This document shows positions 1-7,687 of a stretch of 64,000 nucleotides of DNA, one piece after another. A program made the position numbers and the translations under genes. Every line of letters begins with the position of its first letter. Position 1 is the stretch's first letter. The notes under the pieces were generated by a model. The model had not been told where the DNA came from. It ran no database searches and was given only the letters and a program-made list of their open reading frames with translations. This DNA is from Bacillus sp. EAC (lineage in GTDB: Bacteria; Bacillota; Bacilli; Bacillales; Bacillaceae_G): assembly GCF_002156875.1 (NCBI RefSeq), contig NZ_NCSY01000002.1:575251-639250 (forward strand). The letters run 5' to 3'.

Positions 1-2
1 CT

Positions 3-221
3 GTAGATGATATGGATAAAATTTGGAACCCTTATGAAAAACAAACATTACAAAATCAAATGAGATTATCTGCAATAGGTAATATCGACACTGTAAAAGA
101 AAAGCTCCAAGCCGTCTTAAATATTACGAAGGCAGATGAAATCATGGTGAATGGTTCGGTATTTGATCATTCTGCTCGTTTATATTCATATGAACTATTA
201 AGCATTGCTGCAAAGAAATAA
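3..221 (+). CDS. LLM-class flavin-dependent oxidoreductase, C-terminal fragment cut by window edge
   Basis: The reading frame is open to the first base, so only the last 72 residues are present. The stretch from 'AIGNIDTVKEKLQ' to 'DEIMVNGSVFDHSARLYSYE' matches the C-terminal end of bacterial luciferase-like monooxygenases of the MsnO8-like group, where a G(T/N)xxTVxExL helix is followed by an ADE(I/L)MV strand and a final DHxxRLxSYELL helix. Members use reduced flavin to oxidise small organic substrates; the substrate cannot be inferred here. The gene ends just before a terminator hairpin. The family call rests on the tail only. Confidence 0.75.
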   Translation, partial: VDDMDKIWNPYEKQTLQNQMRLSAIGNIDTVKEKLQAVLNITKADEIMVNGSVFDHSARLYSYELLSIAAKK

Positions 222-229
222 AAATAAAA

Positions 230-268
230 AATGGAGAGCTTTGACCTAAAGTCTACTCTCCATTTCAT
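230..268. terminator. Bidirectional terminator between convergent genes
   Basis: A 9-bp stem (230-238 with 256-264, AATGGAGAG/CTCTCCATT) has A-rich sequence on its left and T-rich on its right. It lies between the oxidoreductase tail and the convergent SRPBCC gene, so it can serve both. Confidence 0.7.
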
Positions 269-720
269 TATAAATTTAAAGCTTCTTGCTCAACTCTATT
301 TAAAAAGTCTTCAACAACTTTCTTAGCACCTTTTTTGTTACCAAGCTTAAGCATTGCTCTCCCAACAAAATTAACTCCTTTATTCGTGCCTTCATAAATG
401 AATTTCGTATGTGTTTCATCAATTTTTATAAGTTGAAAAATAAGATTCGTTTCAAATGCGTTTGCTAAAACAAAGCTTATTTGTTTCTTCTTATTATTCT
501 CTTTATCTTCATAAGCCAACGTGTCAACTATATATGATTCTACTCTATTACCTTCTCTATATGATTGACTATGCTTTGCCCCTACTTCATTTTCATTTTT
601 CTCAATCAATATGTGCTCTTCAACCTTAGGCATGATTTTCTTTATATTTTTATCAGAAAATAAACTCCACACCTTTTCAATATTTCTTTCAATCAGTATT
701 TCTTCTTTCCATTGGATCAC
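268..720 (-). CDS. SRPBCC family protein
   Basis: A 150-residue START-like (SRPBCC) domain protein: the N-terminus 'WKEEILIERNIEKVWSLFSD' is the usual first strand and helix of the helix-grip fold, and the C-terminal helix ('AKKVVEDFLNRVEQEAL') closes the pocket. Such proteins bind hydrophobic ligands or lipids in the cytoplasm; no ligand can be assigned. Its ATG overlaps the stop of the upstream MerR-type gene (ATGA), so the two form one operon and the SRPBCC protein is probably controlled by that regulator. Confidence 0.8.
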   Translation of the reverse strand: MIQWKEEILIERNIEKVWSLFSDKNIKKIMPKVEEHILIEKNENEVGAKHSQSYREGNRVESYIVDTLAYEDKENNKKKQISFVLANAFETNLIFQLIKIDETHTKFIYEGTNKGVNFVGRAMLKLGNKKGAKKVVEDFLNRVEQEALNL

Positions 721-1062
721 TCTTTTTCCTCCTTACCTGACTCAATAAAATGATCAATCTCTTCAACTTGAAGATGTAGGTCTTCAAGTTGCGTAAGTAT
801 ATTTTTTCTTTTTTGTATTAACAAATCTTCTAGGTGTGTGAATGATTCATCTTCCATAACAGAAATCATTTCTTGTATTGCAAATCCAAATCTACGCAAC
901 TTTCCTAAAAGTATCGCAAGAAAATAGATCCCATCATCGTAATATCGATAATGATTTGCTGGATCAATATAAGCTGGTTCAAGCAATTTCACTTTTCGCA
1001 TAATATCTCAGTGTTTCTTTACTTAATCCAGTCAATTCTGCAAAATCACTTATTTTATACAT
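717..1062 (-). pseudogene. MerR-family regulator interrupted by a one-base frameshift
   Basis: Two overlapping reading frames together make one MerR protein. The first begins with ATG at 1062 and reads MYKISDFAELTGLSKETLRYYA, the classical MerR helix-turn-helix start, then goes out of frame; the second continues KVKLLEPAYIDPANHYRYYDD, the usual wing and second helix, followed by a C-terminal coiled coil to residue ~114. The junction is a run of four T on the + strand (993-996; AAAA on the coding strand), where three would keep the frame. An ATG at 1001 would give only the C-terminal part without the recognition helix. The promoter upstream is of MerR type. The lesion may be a true mutation or a homopolymer error. 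Confidence 0.85.
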
Positions 1063-1079
1063 GATCGTCCTCCCACTTT

Positions 1080-1111
1080 ATCTTAAACTGTGGGGTACAC
1101 CACATGGTCAA
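1080..1111 (-). promoter_or_regulatory. MerR-type promoter with operator in an elongated spacer
   Basis: Reading the minus strand, a -35 TTGACC (1111-1106) and a -10 TAAGAT (1085-1080, or TTAAGA at 1086-1081) are 19-20 bp apart instead of 17. The spacer holds a 16-bp near-perfect palindrome TGTGGTGTACCCCACA (1104-1089). This long-spacer layout is the established target of MerR activators, which untwist it. It lies just upstream of the merR-SRPBCC operon, indicating autoregulation. Confidence 0.8.
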
Positions 1112-1198
1112 TATCTTTTTATTAAAGTATAACGAATAGAACGATGAATACAAAGCTTATCCTTATTTTTTAGCGGTTCTCGTAAACATTTTTTCTTT

Positions 1199-1251
1199 GG
1201 TTAGTTTCCGCTACATGTCGCTCGCTTTACGTGGGGATCGTCGAGCCTCTC
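1199..1251 (+). repeat. Decayed left half of the ~130 bp intergenic repeat
   Basis: The segment keeps recognisable blocks of the repeat (GTTAGTTTCCGCT, CTCGCTTTACGTGGGG, TCGAGCCTC) that are intact at 8099-8224, but the right half is missing. It sits in the 260-bp gap between merR and the DUF4395 gene. Confidence 0.55.
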
Positions 1252-1265
1252 ATTTGAAAAGAGCA

Positions 1266-1306
1266 TAAAAAAAAGAATTTCCACCTCATTTGCCAGCAGA
1301 AATTCC
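1266..1306 (-). terminator. Terminator of the DUF4395 gene
   Basis: On the minus strand a GAATTTC/GAAATTC stem (1299-1305 with 1275-1281) is followed by a run of eight T (the A run at 1267-1274). Confidence 0.7.
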
Positions 1307-1323
1307 AAATTGTTTTAATTGCC

Positions 1324-1752
1324 CTATCTTTGACTTCTACGATATTTATATTGATTCCATTGGAAGTGAATAAAGCATCCAATACAAAAACCATTTATCG
1401 CTATGAAAGCAGCTAATGCAACCATAATTGAAAAGACTAAAAATAAAATTGTCCAACCTACTAACGCACTAATGAAAGCAATGGTTAAACAAAATACCGC
1501 AATGATTTGATTAAAATTTTGCTGACTTTTATCTTCTTGATGATAAGCAGTAAACTCCTTTTTCAGGAAGTTTTTAGCGATTCTCATAATCGGGTTAAAA
1601 TCAAACAAGATACCACCTAGACCACTAATTAAGGGAATTAATAATATCCAATATTGCCCTGTCAACCAGGTTAATAAAACTGATAATACAATTGTCCACT
1701 GATTCGTTTTAACCAAGGGCTGAGGAATCGTTCCGTTTTTTGAATTCGCCAT
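1324..1752 (-). CDS. DUF4395 membrane protein
   Basis: A 142-residue integral membrane protein with four hydrophobic segments (about residues 20-55 as two segments, 83-103 and 105-128). The opening 'PQPLVKTNQW', the internal 'FNPIMRIAKNFL' and the closing 'GFCIGCFIHFQWNQYKYRR' are the conserved blocks of DUF4395, including the Cys pair near the C-terminus. The function of the family is not established; some members sit near thioredoxin-like genes. The start chosen is the ATG at 1752, 11 bases after an AAAGG; a TTG codon lies directly before it. Single-gene unit with its own terminator. Confidence 0.85.
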   Translation of the reverse strand: MANSKNGTIPQPLVKTNQWTIVLSVLLTWLTGQYWILLIPLISGLGGILFDFNPIMRIAKNFLKKEFTAYHQEDKSQQNFNQIIAVFCLTIAFISALVGWTILFLVFSIMVALAAFIAINGFCIGCFIHFQWNQYKYRRSQR

Positions 1753-1880
1753 CAATAAACCAACCTTTCACATCGGAATAGTTTAGTATTATCATAATAT
1801 GATTCAAGAGATCTGACAATTAATAAATACATTTTATTATTTTTTATACATTCTGTTTCCGATAACTTTGTTGCTAATGA

Positions 1881-1950
1881 TCTCCGGGGACAACTCGCCT
1901 TTCCGATACTCCCACAGAAATCTCACTCCTTCCGCTTTAAGCATTTTCTA
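1881..1950 (+). repeat. Decayed right half of the intergenic repeat
   Basis: Blocks TCTCCGGGG, ACTCCCACAGAAATCTCACTCCTTCCGCTT and GCATTTTC correspond to the right arm of the intact copies (ACTCCCACAGGAGTCTCGCACC, TTTCAATCATTTTC). It fills the gap between the DUF4395 gene and the cdaS terminator. Confidence 0.55.
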
Positions 1951-2012
1951 TACTTAATGTTTGCTTTTACTAAACTTATATAAAACAACAAATTTTTAGT
2001 AAAAAACCTACA

Positions 2013-2041
2013 TAAAAAAAGCGACCTCAAAAAGATCGCTA
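2013..2041 (-). terminator. Terminator of cdaS
   Basis: Minus-strand AGCGATC...GGTCGCT stem followed by TTTTTTT (A run at 2014-2020). Confidence 0.7.
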
Positions 2042-2053
2042 ACAAATTACTAT

Positions 2054-2683
2054 TTAATTCATATGTGGTGCACCAGATTGAACTGGATACAAGTTACCTT
2101 GAAATGCAAAGGATATTTTCCCTGTCTCTTCAGAAACGACTAGTACTAGTGCATCACTTCGTTCTGATAGACCGATAGCTGCCCGATGTCTTGTCCCAAG
2201 CTTCTTATTCTCATATGTGATTTTTGATAATGGTAGGACATTTCCTGCCGAGATAATCATATTCCCTTCAACTAAAACGGCTCCATCGTGTAGAGGGCTC
2301 CCCGGATAAAAGATTGATTCCAAAAGTGCCGGGGATAAATTAGCTCCAACCGGAATCCCAGAACTCATTAGTTGATGAAGTGGATCATCTCTTTTTATGA
2401 CGATTAAACCACCATGCTTTCGCTCTGATAAATGTTGGATTGAAATCGTCAGTTCATCAAAAATATCTGTAAATGGTGAAAGATAGGAGTTTAAATAAAA
2501 TGAAGATGCTTGCAATTGCAATTGATTAAAGATTCGATGTATATTTTCAAATTCAGTTAATATTCCACATCCTTGCACTTCAATTTTATTAATCATACTT
2601 TCGATTTTTGAATTGATTTGCGAAAGTGTACTTGATAAATTTTTCTTAATGACTGGTGTTAACTGTGATTCCATTTCGTCCAT
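2054..2683 (-). CDS. cdaS: Diadenylate cyclase CdaS (sporulation type)
   Basis: A 209-residue soluble enzyme that joins two ATP molecules into c-di-AMP. The catalytic DAC domain occupies the C-terminal ~120 residues and shows the active-site DGA (133-135, after 'SPLH') and RHR (165-167, 'LGTRHRAAIG') motifs. The N-terminal ~75 residues form the two-helix YojJ-type regulatory domain, which is the mark of CdaS as opposed to membrane-bound CdaA or DNA-scanning DisA; length equals that of B. subtilis CdaS (about 207). Two ATG codons (2683 and 2674) are possible starts. CdaS is known to act in spore outgrowth, supporting a spore-former. Monocistronic. Confidence 0.93.
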   Translation of the reverse strand: MDEMESQLTPVIKKNLSSTLSQINSKIESMINKIEVQGCGILTEFENIHRIFNQLQLQASSFYLNSYLSPFTDIFDELTISIQHLSERKHGGLIVIKRDDPLHQLMSSGIPVGANLSPALLESIFYPGSPLHDGAVLVEGNMIISAGNVLPLSKITYENKKLGTRHRAAIGLSERSDALVLVVSEETGKISFAFQGNLYPVQSGAPHMN

Positions 2684-2781
2684 ACGATCTTCAACTCACT
2701 TTCAAACCGGAATACCTTCTAATACTTTTCCCACCGAGTGAAAAGATATTCCATTCTTTACCATCAACTATTTTCCAAATT

Positions 2782-2817
2782 AAAAAACCTCGAAAGGCAG
2801 TATGCCAATCGAGGTTT
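2782..2817 (-). terminator. Terminator of the YjcQ-like gene
   Basis: A 9-bp outer stem (AAACCTCGA at 2785-2793 with TCGAGGTTT at 2809-2817) encloses an inner GGCA-GTA-TGCC stem; on the minus strand the outer stem runs into T residues. Confidence 0.85.
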
Positions 2818-2863
2818 AATAGTATCTATACCCATTTAATAATTAAGATCTAATCTATCTATT

Positions 2864-3136
2864 TTATTTTAATAATTCAATTACTTTAACCATTCCTGCC
2901 GGTGTAATTGACACATTACTAAAAGAAGGTATTTCGGTTTGATCTACTTCACTTTTAACCCATATTATTCCCTTGATAAATCCTTCTTGCTCTAGTTCTA
3001 TTAATGCAGGTGTAACGTATTCGAAAGCTACTCCAACTTCATTATGAATCCCTTTTTCAAAATTTGGCATTTTTTCTTGAAGTTCTTTAAAAATAGCTAA
3101 TAGTATCATCTCTGCATCCGAAATCATCGTAGACAT
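2864..3136 (-). CDS. YjcQ family protein
   Basis: A 90-residue protein resembling the YjcQ family: an N-terminal helix 'AEMILLAIFKELQE', a winged-helix-like centre ('VTPALIELEQEGFIKGI') and a C-terminal 'ITPAGMVKVIELL' block, which is common at the end of small winged-helix proteins. YjcQ proteins are small, widespread in Bacillus and phages, and of unknown role; the fold suggests nucleic-acid binding, which is inference. A good GGTGG ribosome binding site precedes the ATG. Monocistronic with a strong terminator. Confidence 0.65.
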   Translation of the reverse strand: MSTMISDAEMILLAIFKELQEKMPNFEKGIHNEVGVAFEYVTPALIELEQEGFIKGIIWVKSEVDQTEIPSFSNVSITPAGMVKVIELLK

Positions 3137-3263
3137 TTAAACACCACCTTTCTATACTAGCTTTCGACAAAAGATGGCATTTTCCTTTTTTTTCCTTTAA
3201 ATTCCAAATAATTTTTCACATTTTTATTAACTTTTTACGTAAACATTGTTTCTATTTAATATT

Positions 3264-3350
3264 GGGTTAGTTTCCGTAACAGGATACTCGCTTTTTTTAT
3301 GGGTGGGGACCGAGCATCATGTCGTGCAATCGCTCACATCTCCCACTACA
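3264..3350 (+). repeat. Decayed copy of the intergenic repeat
   Basis: Blocks GGGTTAGTTTCCGTAACAGG, ATACTCGCTTT, GGTGGGGACCGAGC and ATCTCCCACTACA follow the order of the intact repeat with internal loss. It occupies most of the 250-bp gap between the YjcQ-like and GH3 genes. Confidence 0.55.
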
Positions 3351-3385
3351 ATGTCCTTCTAAAAAACAATCATTTAGAAAAAGAG

Positions 3386-5092
3386 TTATTTTTTTAATAA
3401 TTTGTTTGTTTTTTCAACTACCTTTTGAGTACTAATGTTAGGTACTTTGTTATTGTCGATTTTGTATTTTTGCTTTAACAAAATAATGCGTTTTACACTT
3501 TGGTTTATTCTATCTTCCGAAATCTTTCCATTTTGTACGGCTGCTTGGATTGCTTTAAAAACCGCTCTTACTTTATTCGGATCATGCGCAACCATAATAA
3601 TATCACTACCTGCTTGAATGGATTTGACCGCAGCATTTGGTAAATCGTAGTGTTTTTCAATTGCTGCCATCGTCATATCATCAGTCATCACGACTCCACT
3701 ATAGTGTAAATCGTTTCGTAATATGTTAGTGATTACATTTTTAGACATAGATGATGGAAACTTCGAATCAATTTTCGGCAATAAAATGTGAGCAATCATA
3801 ACGGCATCTGCTTTTTGCTGAATTGCATTTTCAAAAGGAATTAACTCTAAATGCTTTAAGTCATTATAAGTTTTATTAACAACCGGTAAATCTAGATGTG
3901 AATCTACCCCCGTATCACCATGACCAGGGAAATGCTTAACGACTGGAATTATTCGTTCTGATTGGATTCCTTCCATTGTCTTGATTCCTAATTTACTAAC
4001 TATCGAAGCATTATTTCCAAATGATCGATCACCAATAACAGGATTATTCGGGTTACTATTAATATCTAATACTGGTGCAAAATCAGTGTTAAATCCAAAT
4101 ATCTTTAACTGTTCACCTAGTATTTGGCCAATTTCATATGAAAAATTCGAATTGTTTCGCTTTCCAATTTGTTCATTTGTAGGAATATTACCTAACTTCT
4201 CAGGTAAACGAGATATTCTCCCGCCTTCTTGATCTACTCCAAATAAAATTGGTAAAGAATTAGAACCGTTAGCACTTTTCATCGAGTTGATTAACTTAAC
4301 GGTCTGATTCTTATCTTTCAAGTTCTCGCTATAAAATATAAACCCACCTATTTTATATTGCTGAATAAGATTTTTTAAATCGCCTGAATACGTAGGACCA
4401 TAGAATCCTGATAAAATCATTTGACCAATTTTTTCATTAAGTGACATTTCATTTAAAAGATTGTCAATATTTGAACTAACATTTGTATTATTTCCACTTG
4501 GATTATTTCCATTTATAAGTAATACAGCAGTATGATGTAATGATGGATTAGGATTTTCATTTGTCGGTCGAGCTAGTATAAATTTTAATTCGTATGTTTT
4601 AGATAAACGGTAATCAAGGATAATTTGATCAACATTCTGATCTTTATAATATTTAGTAGATGTTGGTTTCTTTAATGTTTCAAGAATGGATTCAAAGTGA
4701 ATTTGATTCAAGCGTGAGTCATATGATCTGGCCTCAAAAATACTTCCTGCATGTTTAGTTCCAATTGCAAATGCTGGATTTGAATAGGTTAAAAAAGTAC
4801 CTTGTGCGATTGACTCTTCCTGGTCCGGCGTTCCAAATTCTTTTGTAATATCAGTCATTGTTGTTTTTCCAACAGTAATATTCGTTTTCCCATCTATTTT
4901 TCCAGCTTTTGCATTAGAAATAATATTAGCTAACAGTTCATCCGTATTGTCAGGTACTTGTACCTCACTTTCAACAGGATTACTTCTAGTAGTTTTAGGG
5001 GTTTCCTTCGAGATTTTAGTATTTACATAAAAAACTACTCCTGCACCTATTAGAAACAAAATTAAAATCAAACTCACAACTTTTTTAATCAT
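3386..5092 (-). CDS. DUF4309-glycoside hydrolase family 3 fusion (NagZ-like beta-N-acetylglucosaminidase)
   Basis: A 568-residue exported protein. Residues 1-24 are a membrane anchor or uncleaved signal; ~50-195 match the DUF4309 (YjgB-type) domain ('GTPDQEES..GTFLTYS..IFEARSYDSRLNQIHFESI'); ~205-545 form a GH3 catalytic domain. NagZ hallmarks are present: 'VDQEGGRISRL' (287-297), the acid/base loop KHFPGHGDT..DSH (386-398) and the nucleophile Asp in MTDDM (469-473, Asp471). GH3 NagZ enzymes remove N-acetylglucosamine from muropeptides during wall recycling. The DUF4309 fusion is unusual to me. AGGAGGGG lies 3 bases before the ATG. Monocistronic, divergent from the next gene. Confidence 0.88.
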   Translation of the reverse strand: MIKKVVSLILILFLIGAGVVFYVNTKISKETPKTTRSNPVESEVQVPDNTDELLANIISNAKAGKIDGKTNITVGKTTMTDITKEFGTPDQEESIAQGTFLTYSNPAFAIGTKHAGSIFEARSYDSRLNQIHFESILETLKKPTSTKYYKDQNVDQIILDYRLSKTYELKFILARPTNENPNPSLHHTAVLLINGNNPSGNNTNVSSNIDNLLNEMSLNEKIGQMILSGFYGPTYSGDLKNLIQQYKIGGFIFYSENLKDKNQTVKLINSMKSANGSNSLPILFGVDQEGGRISRLPEKLGNIPTNEQIGKRNNSNFSYEIGQILGEQLKIFGFNTDFAPVLDINSNPNNPVIGDRSFGNNASIVSKLGIKTMEGIQSERIIPVVKHFPGHGDTGVDSHLDLPVVNKTYNDLKHLELIPFENAIQQKADAVMIAHILLPKIDSKFPSSMSKNVITNILRNDLHYSGVVMTDDMTMAAIEKHYDLPNAAVKSIQAGSDIIMVAHDPNKVRAVFKAIQAAVQNGKISEDRINQSVKRIILLKQKYKIDNNKVPNISTQKVVEKTNKLLKK

Positions 5093-5236
5093 TGTCCCCT
5101 CCTAAAAATATGTTTTTATAACAATCAAATTCTTAAAATTAATGCACATGCCATCCTATGTTTTAAAAAAATACCGGGTACCAACCCATCTCGTACTGCA
5201 TACGATGTGGAAGATATTAAGGAGGGACCATTACGA

Positions 5237-6151
5237 ATGACGATCAAAGAATTTTATGCAGTTAAAAATCACTTCGACCATAAATATAGAAATAGCCAGT
5301 TAAATCAATTAAACCCTTATTCCTATTATCCCCAAAATTGGAATAACGAATATACAGCAAATCCATATGAATCCCATTATTACCCAGATCAAACTGACTT
5401 TTTCCATCGTCACCAATCACAAATAACATTTGTATTAGTCCATGGTTCATGGGTTGATCCTAGTTTTTGGAACGGTATTTCCGCAGATTTACGAAAGATG
5501 GGTCATGTAGTTCACACACCACAATTGGCGGGGCATGGAACTGATACAAACAAAAACGTTACTCATGAGATTGTAACGAAATCCGTTGTTGATTATATTA
5601 CAACTAAAAATTTAATAAATATTATATTAGTCGGACATAGCTTCGGGGGAAGTGTCATTCAAAAAGTAGCTGAACAACTCCCTGATCGAATTAAACGGTT
5701 AGTCTTTTGGAATGCTTTTGTCTTAAATGATGGAGAAAGTATGGCTGATCAATTTCCTAAACAAGCTCAAGACTTCTTATTAGGTCTTGCTCAGCAATCA
5801 AGTGATCATACGATTAAACTGCCCTTTTCCTATTTTCGAGAAACATTTGTGAATTTAGCTGATTTACAAACTGCTCAACAAATCTATAACTCTACTACTC
5901 CAGAACCAGCTAACCCCCTGGTGGAAAAACTAGATTTAAAGAATTTTTATAGGCTAACTACTCCTAGAAGCTTTATTAACTTACAAGAGGACACTGTTAT
6001 TCCTGCTGGAGAACAATATGGATGGTATCCACATTTAGCTAGCCGTCTAGGTATTTTCCGATTTATACAAGGGCATGGTGACCATATGTCGACAGCTAAA
6101 TTACAACCGAGGAGAATTGCACAATTAATTGTGAATGCAGGTAGAGATTGA
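5237..6151 (+). CDS. Alpha/beta hydrolase
   Basis: A 304-residue alpha/beta hydrolase. After a ~65-residue Tyr/Asn-rich N-terminal extension, the fold starts at 'ITFVLVHGSWVDPSFW' (oxyanion loop HGS), carries the nucleophile elbow GHSFGG and ends with an 'GHGDH' loop that supplies the catalytic His. The domain resembles small esterases of the salicylate-esterase/hydroxynitrile-lyase-like group; substrate unknown, probably cytoplasmic because no signal peptide is seen. The start is set by AAGGAGGG at 5219-5226, ten bases before ATG 5237; an ATG at 5207 lacks a binding site. The N-terminal extension is an oddity. Own terminator follows. Confidence 0.85.
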   Translation: MTIKEFYAVKNHFDHKYRNSQLNQLNPYSYYPQNWNNEYTANPYESHYYPDQTDFFHRHQSQITFVLVHGSWVDPSFWNGISADLRKMGHVVHTPQLAGHGTDTNKNVTHEIVTKSVVDYITTKNLINIILVGHSFGGSVIQKVAEQLPDRIKRLVFWNAFVLNDGESMADQFPKQAQDFLLGLAQQSSDHTIKLPFSYFRETFVNLADLQTAQQIYNSTTPEPANPLVEKLDLKNFYRLTTPRSFINLQEDTVIPAGEQYGWYPHLASRLGIFRFIQGHGDHMSTAKLQPRRIAQLIVNAGRD

Positions 6152-6195
6152 ATATAAAAAACATTTTTACTACTATCCTATGATTTTATCATGAG

Positions 6196-6258
6196 TATTA
6201 TCTAACTCTCTATGATTTACATTCTGTAATTTCGCTCAGAGTTAGATAATATTTTTTT
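6196..6258 (+). terminator. Terminator with a perfect 14-bp stem
   Basis: TATTATCTAACTCT (6196-6209) pairs exactly with AGAGTTAGATAATA (6238-6251), followed by TTTTTTT. It ends the alpha/beta hydrolase transcript. Confidence 0.85.
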
Positions 6259-6383
6259 ATCATGCAATTATAATTTTCTTTTAACCTGCATATATATTTT
6301 TTAATAAATATTTAATATATCGAAAACTTGTATTATACTAACATAGTGTAAAAATATTAAAATACATAATTAGGAGACCGAGT

Positions 6384-7361
6384 ATGAAAAATATTAAGAA
6401 ACTAGCAACTCTCGTGACCGCATCAACATTATCAGCAGGTATTCTATTAGGTGCTGTACCAACTACAGCTTCTGCAAAAACATCTCCAAAAATTGTCCAA
6501 GCTCAAGCTAATCTAAAAAAACAAGTTAGTGCATACACAAAAACGCTGACTAGTTTAAAAAATGAAATTCGAGCTAACGATCGTTTTATCTACGGTTACT
6601 ATAGTTCATTGCAAGCAGACATTAAAGCATTTACAACGTACAATTATTCTGGGAAAGATGCGTTAGTTAAAAAAACTGCAACTTTCAAAACTAAAATCGA
6701 TAAAACACGTAAGGATAACTCAGCTGTAGATATGAAAAAAGTAACAGCTACATTTAACACATACATTAAAAAAGCAGATGCTAAAAATGCTAAATCATAT
6801 TACACAAAACAACGTGCAAAATTAGTTGCAATCTTAAATTACCAAGACAATTTCATGTATGATATTGAAGAGTATGCAGATGAAATCGAGTTCCAAATCT
6901 ATACTGAAAATGATATATATATCCACAACCAATTACCAACTGAGTATGGAAATTATGAATCAGAAATGACAAAAGCACTTACACGTATGATTGGCTCAAT
7001 GGTTAAAGTTCAAGAAATTAGCTCGTATGCATACGAAGTTCTAAATATGGACTACACAACATATAACCAAATTCAAACTGATAGTGAAAAAATAGTTGAA
7101 AAGTATTATAACGGATTTTTAGGAACTGAAGATGATGAAGATTTACAAGACCTAGAAAGTGATGATCTATCTGCAGCCATTCAAAAGAGAGATGTCGTAA
7201 AAGCTAAAATTGCTCTTTTAAATGCTATGGATGATATTAAAAAGTTGAACGATTCATTTGACCAAATGGATCTAGAACTAAAAACTTACAAAGAAAATCT
7301 TACAGTTAAGTTCGCAGACAAAGTAAAAGAAAAACCTGCTGACAAACCTGTAACTGAATAA
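6384..7361 (+). CDS. Secreted lysine-rich helical protein, unrecognised
   Basis: A 325-residue exported protein. The N-terminus is a clear Sec signal peptide (Lys-rich start, hydrophobic core 'LVTASTLSAGILLGAV', probable cleavage after TTASA at residue 31). The mature part is rich in Lys, Ala, Asp and Tyr and looks almost entirely helical, with no cysteines, no lipobox and no LPxTG anchor. An acidic stretch 'EDDEDLQDLESDD' lies near residue 255 and the end is 'KEKPADKPVTE'. I do not recognise a family; it could be an extracellular or wall-associated helical bundle. TAGGAGA precedes the ATG, and a terminator follows directly, so it is monocistronic. Confidence 0.75.
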   Translation: MKNIKKLATLVTASTLSAGILLGAVPTTASAKTSPKIVQAQANLKKQVSAYTKTLTSLKNEIRANDRFIYGYYSSLQADIKAFTTYNYSGKDALVKKTATFKTKIDKTRKDNSAVDMKKVTATFNTYIKKADAKNAKSYYTKQRAKLVAILNYQDNFMYDIEEYADEIEFQIYTENDIYIHNQLPTEYGNYESEMTKALTRMIGSMVKVQEISSYAYEVLNMDYTTYNQIQTDSEKIVEKYYNGFLGTEDDEDLQDLESDDLSAAIQKRDVVKAKIALLNAMDDIKKLNDSFDQMDLELKTYKENLTVKFADKVKEKPADKPVTE

Positions 7362-7373
7362 CTGCATTATTTG

Positions 7374-7402
7374 AGAAGAGTCATACGTACTCTTCTTTTT
7401 TT
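7374..7402 (+). terminator. Terminator of the secreted protein gene
   Basis: AGAAGAGT (7374-7381) pairs with ACTCTTCT (7389-7396), followed by T residues. Confidence 0.85.
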
Positions 7403-7405
7403 AAT

Positions 7406-7618
7406 TTAAGAACAAAATAAAAAACAGTCCTTTGTTTGAAAGTCATCTCTTCCAAAGGACTGTTTTTTATGTTTAAATTGATTTAATTTATCTTTCTTCG
7501 TTTTTGTTTTTCGAGTATTTAAATCCATCATCGAAAATGGGCTTCTTCCTAATTCTGGATTTCTTCTACCTTCTCTTTCTAATTTCTCTCTTAGTTTCTT
7601 TGCTTTTGATTTACTCAT
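7406..7618 (-). CDS. YqkK-like small basic protein
   Basis: A 70-residue, highly basic protein. The first ~48 residues ('MSKSKAKKLREKLEREGRRN', 'RSPFSMMDLNTRKTKTKKDK') look like the conserved part of the small Bacillus YqkK-type proteins, of unknown function; the charge suggests nucleic-acid or ribosome contact (inference). The start is fixed by AGAGGTGG upstream of ATG 7618; a longer in-frame start at 7687 has no such site. Oddity: the last ~20 codons are encoded by the strong terminator hairpin at 7420-7468, so the true C-terminus could be shorter or shifted. Convergent with the secreted protein gene. Confidence 0.7.
   Translation of the reverse strand: MSKSKAKKLREKLEREGRRNPELGRSPFSMMDLNTRKTKTKKDKLNQFKHKKQSFGRDDFQTKDCFLFCS
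7420..7468 (-). terminator. 15-bp-stem terminator inside the 3' end of the yqkK-like frame
   Basis: AAAAACAGTCCTTTG (7420-7434) pairs exactly with CAAAGGACTGTTTTT (7453-7467). On either strand the stem ends in a T run, so it can stop both convergent transcripts, but it lies before the stop codon of the minus-strand frame. Confidence 0.85.
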
Positions 7619-7687
7619 CTCATCCACCTCTTTTATTCTTTTCGTTTTATTATATACTGCAAATACTATTTTACCACTTCCAACCAA

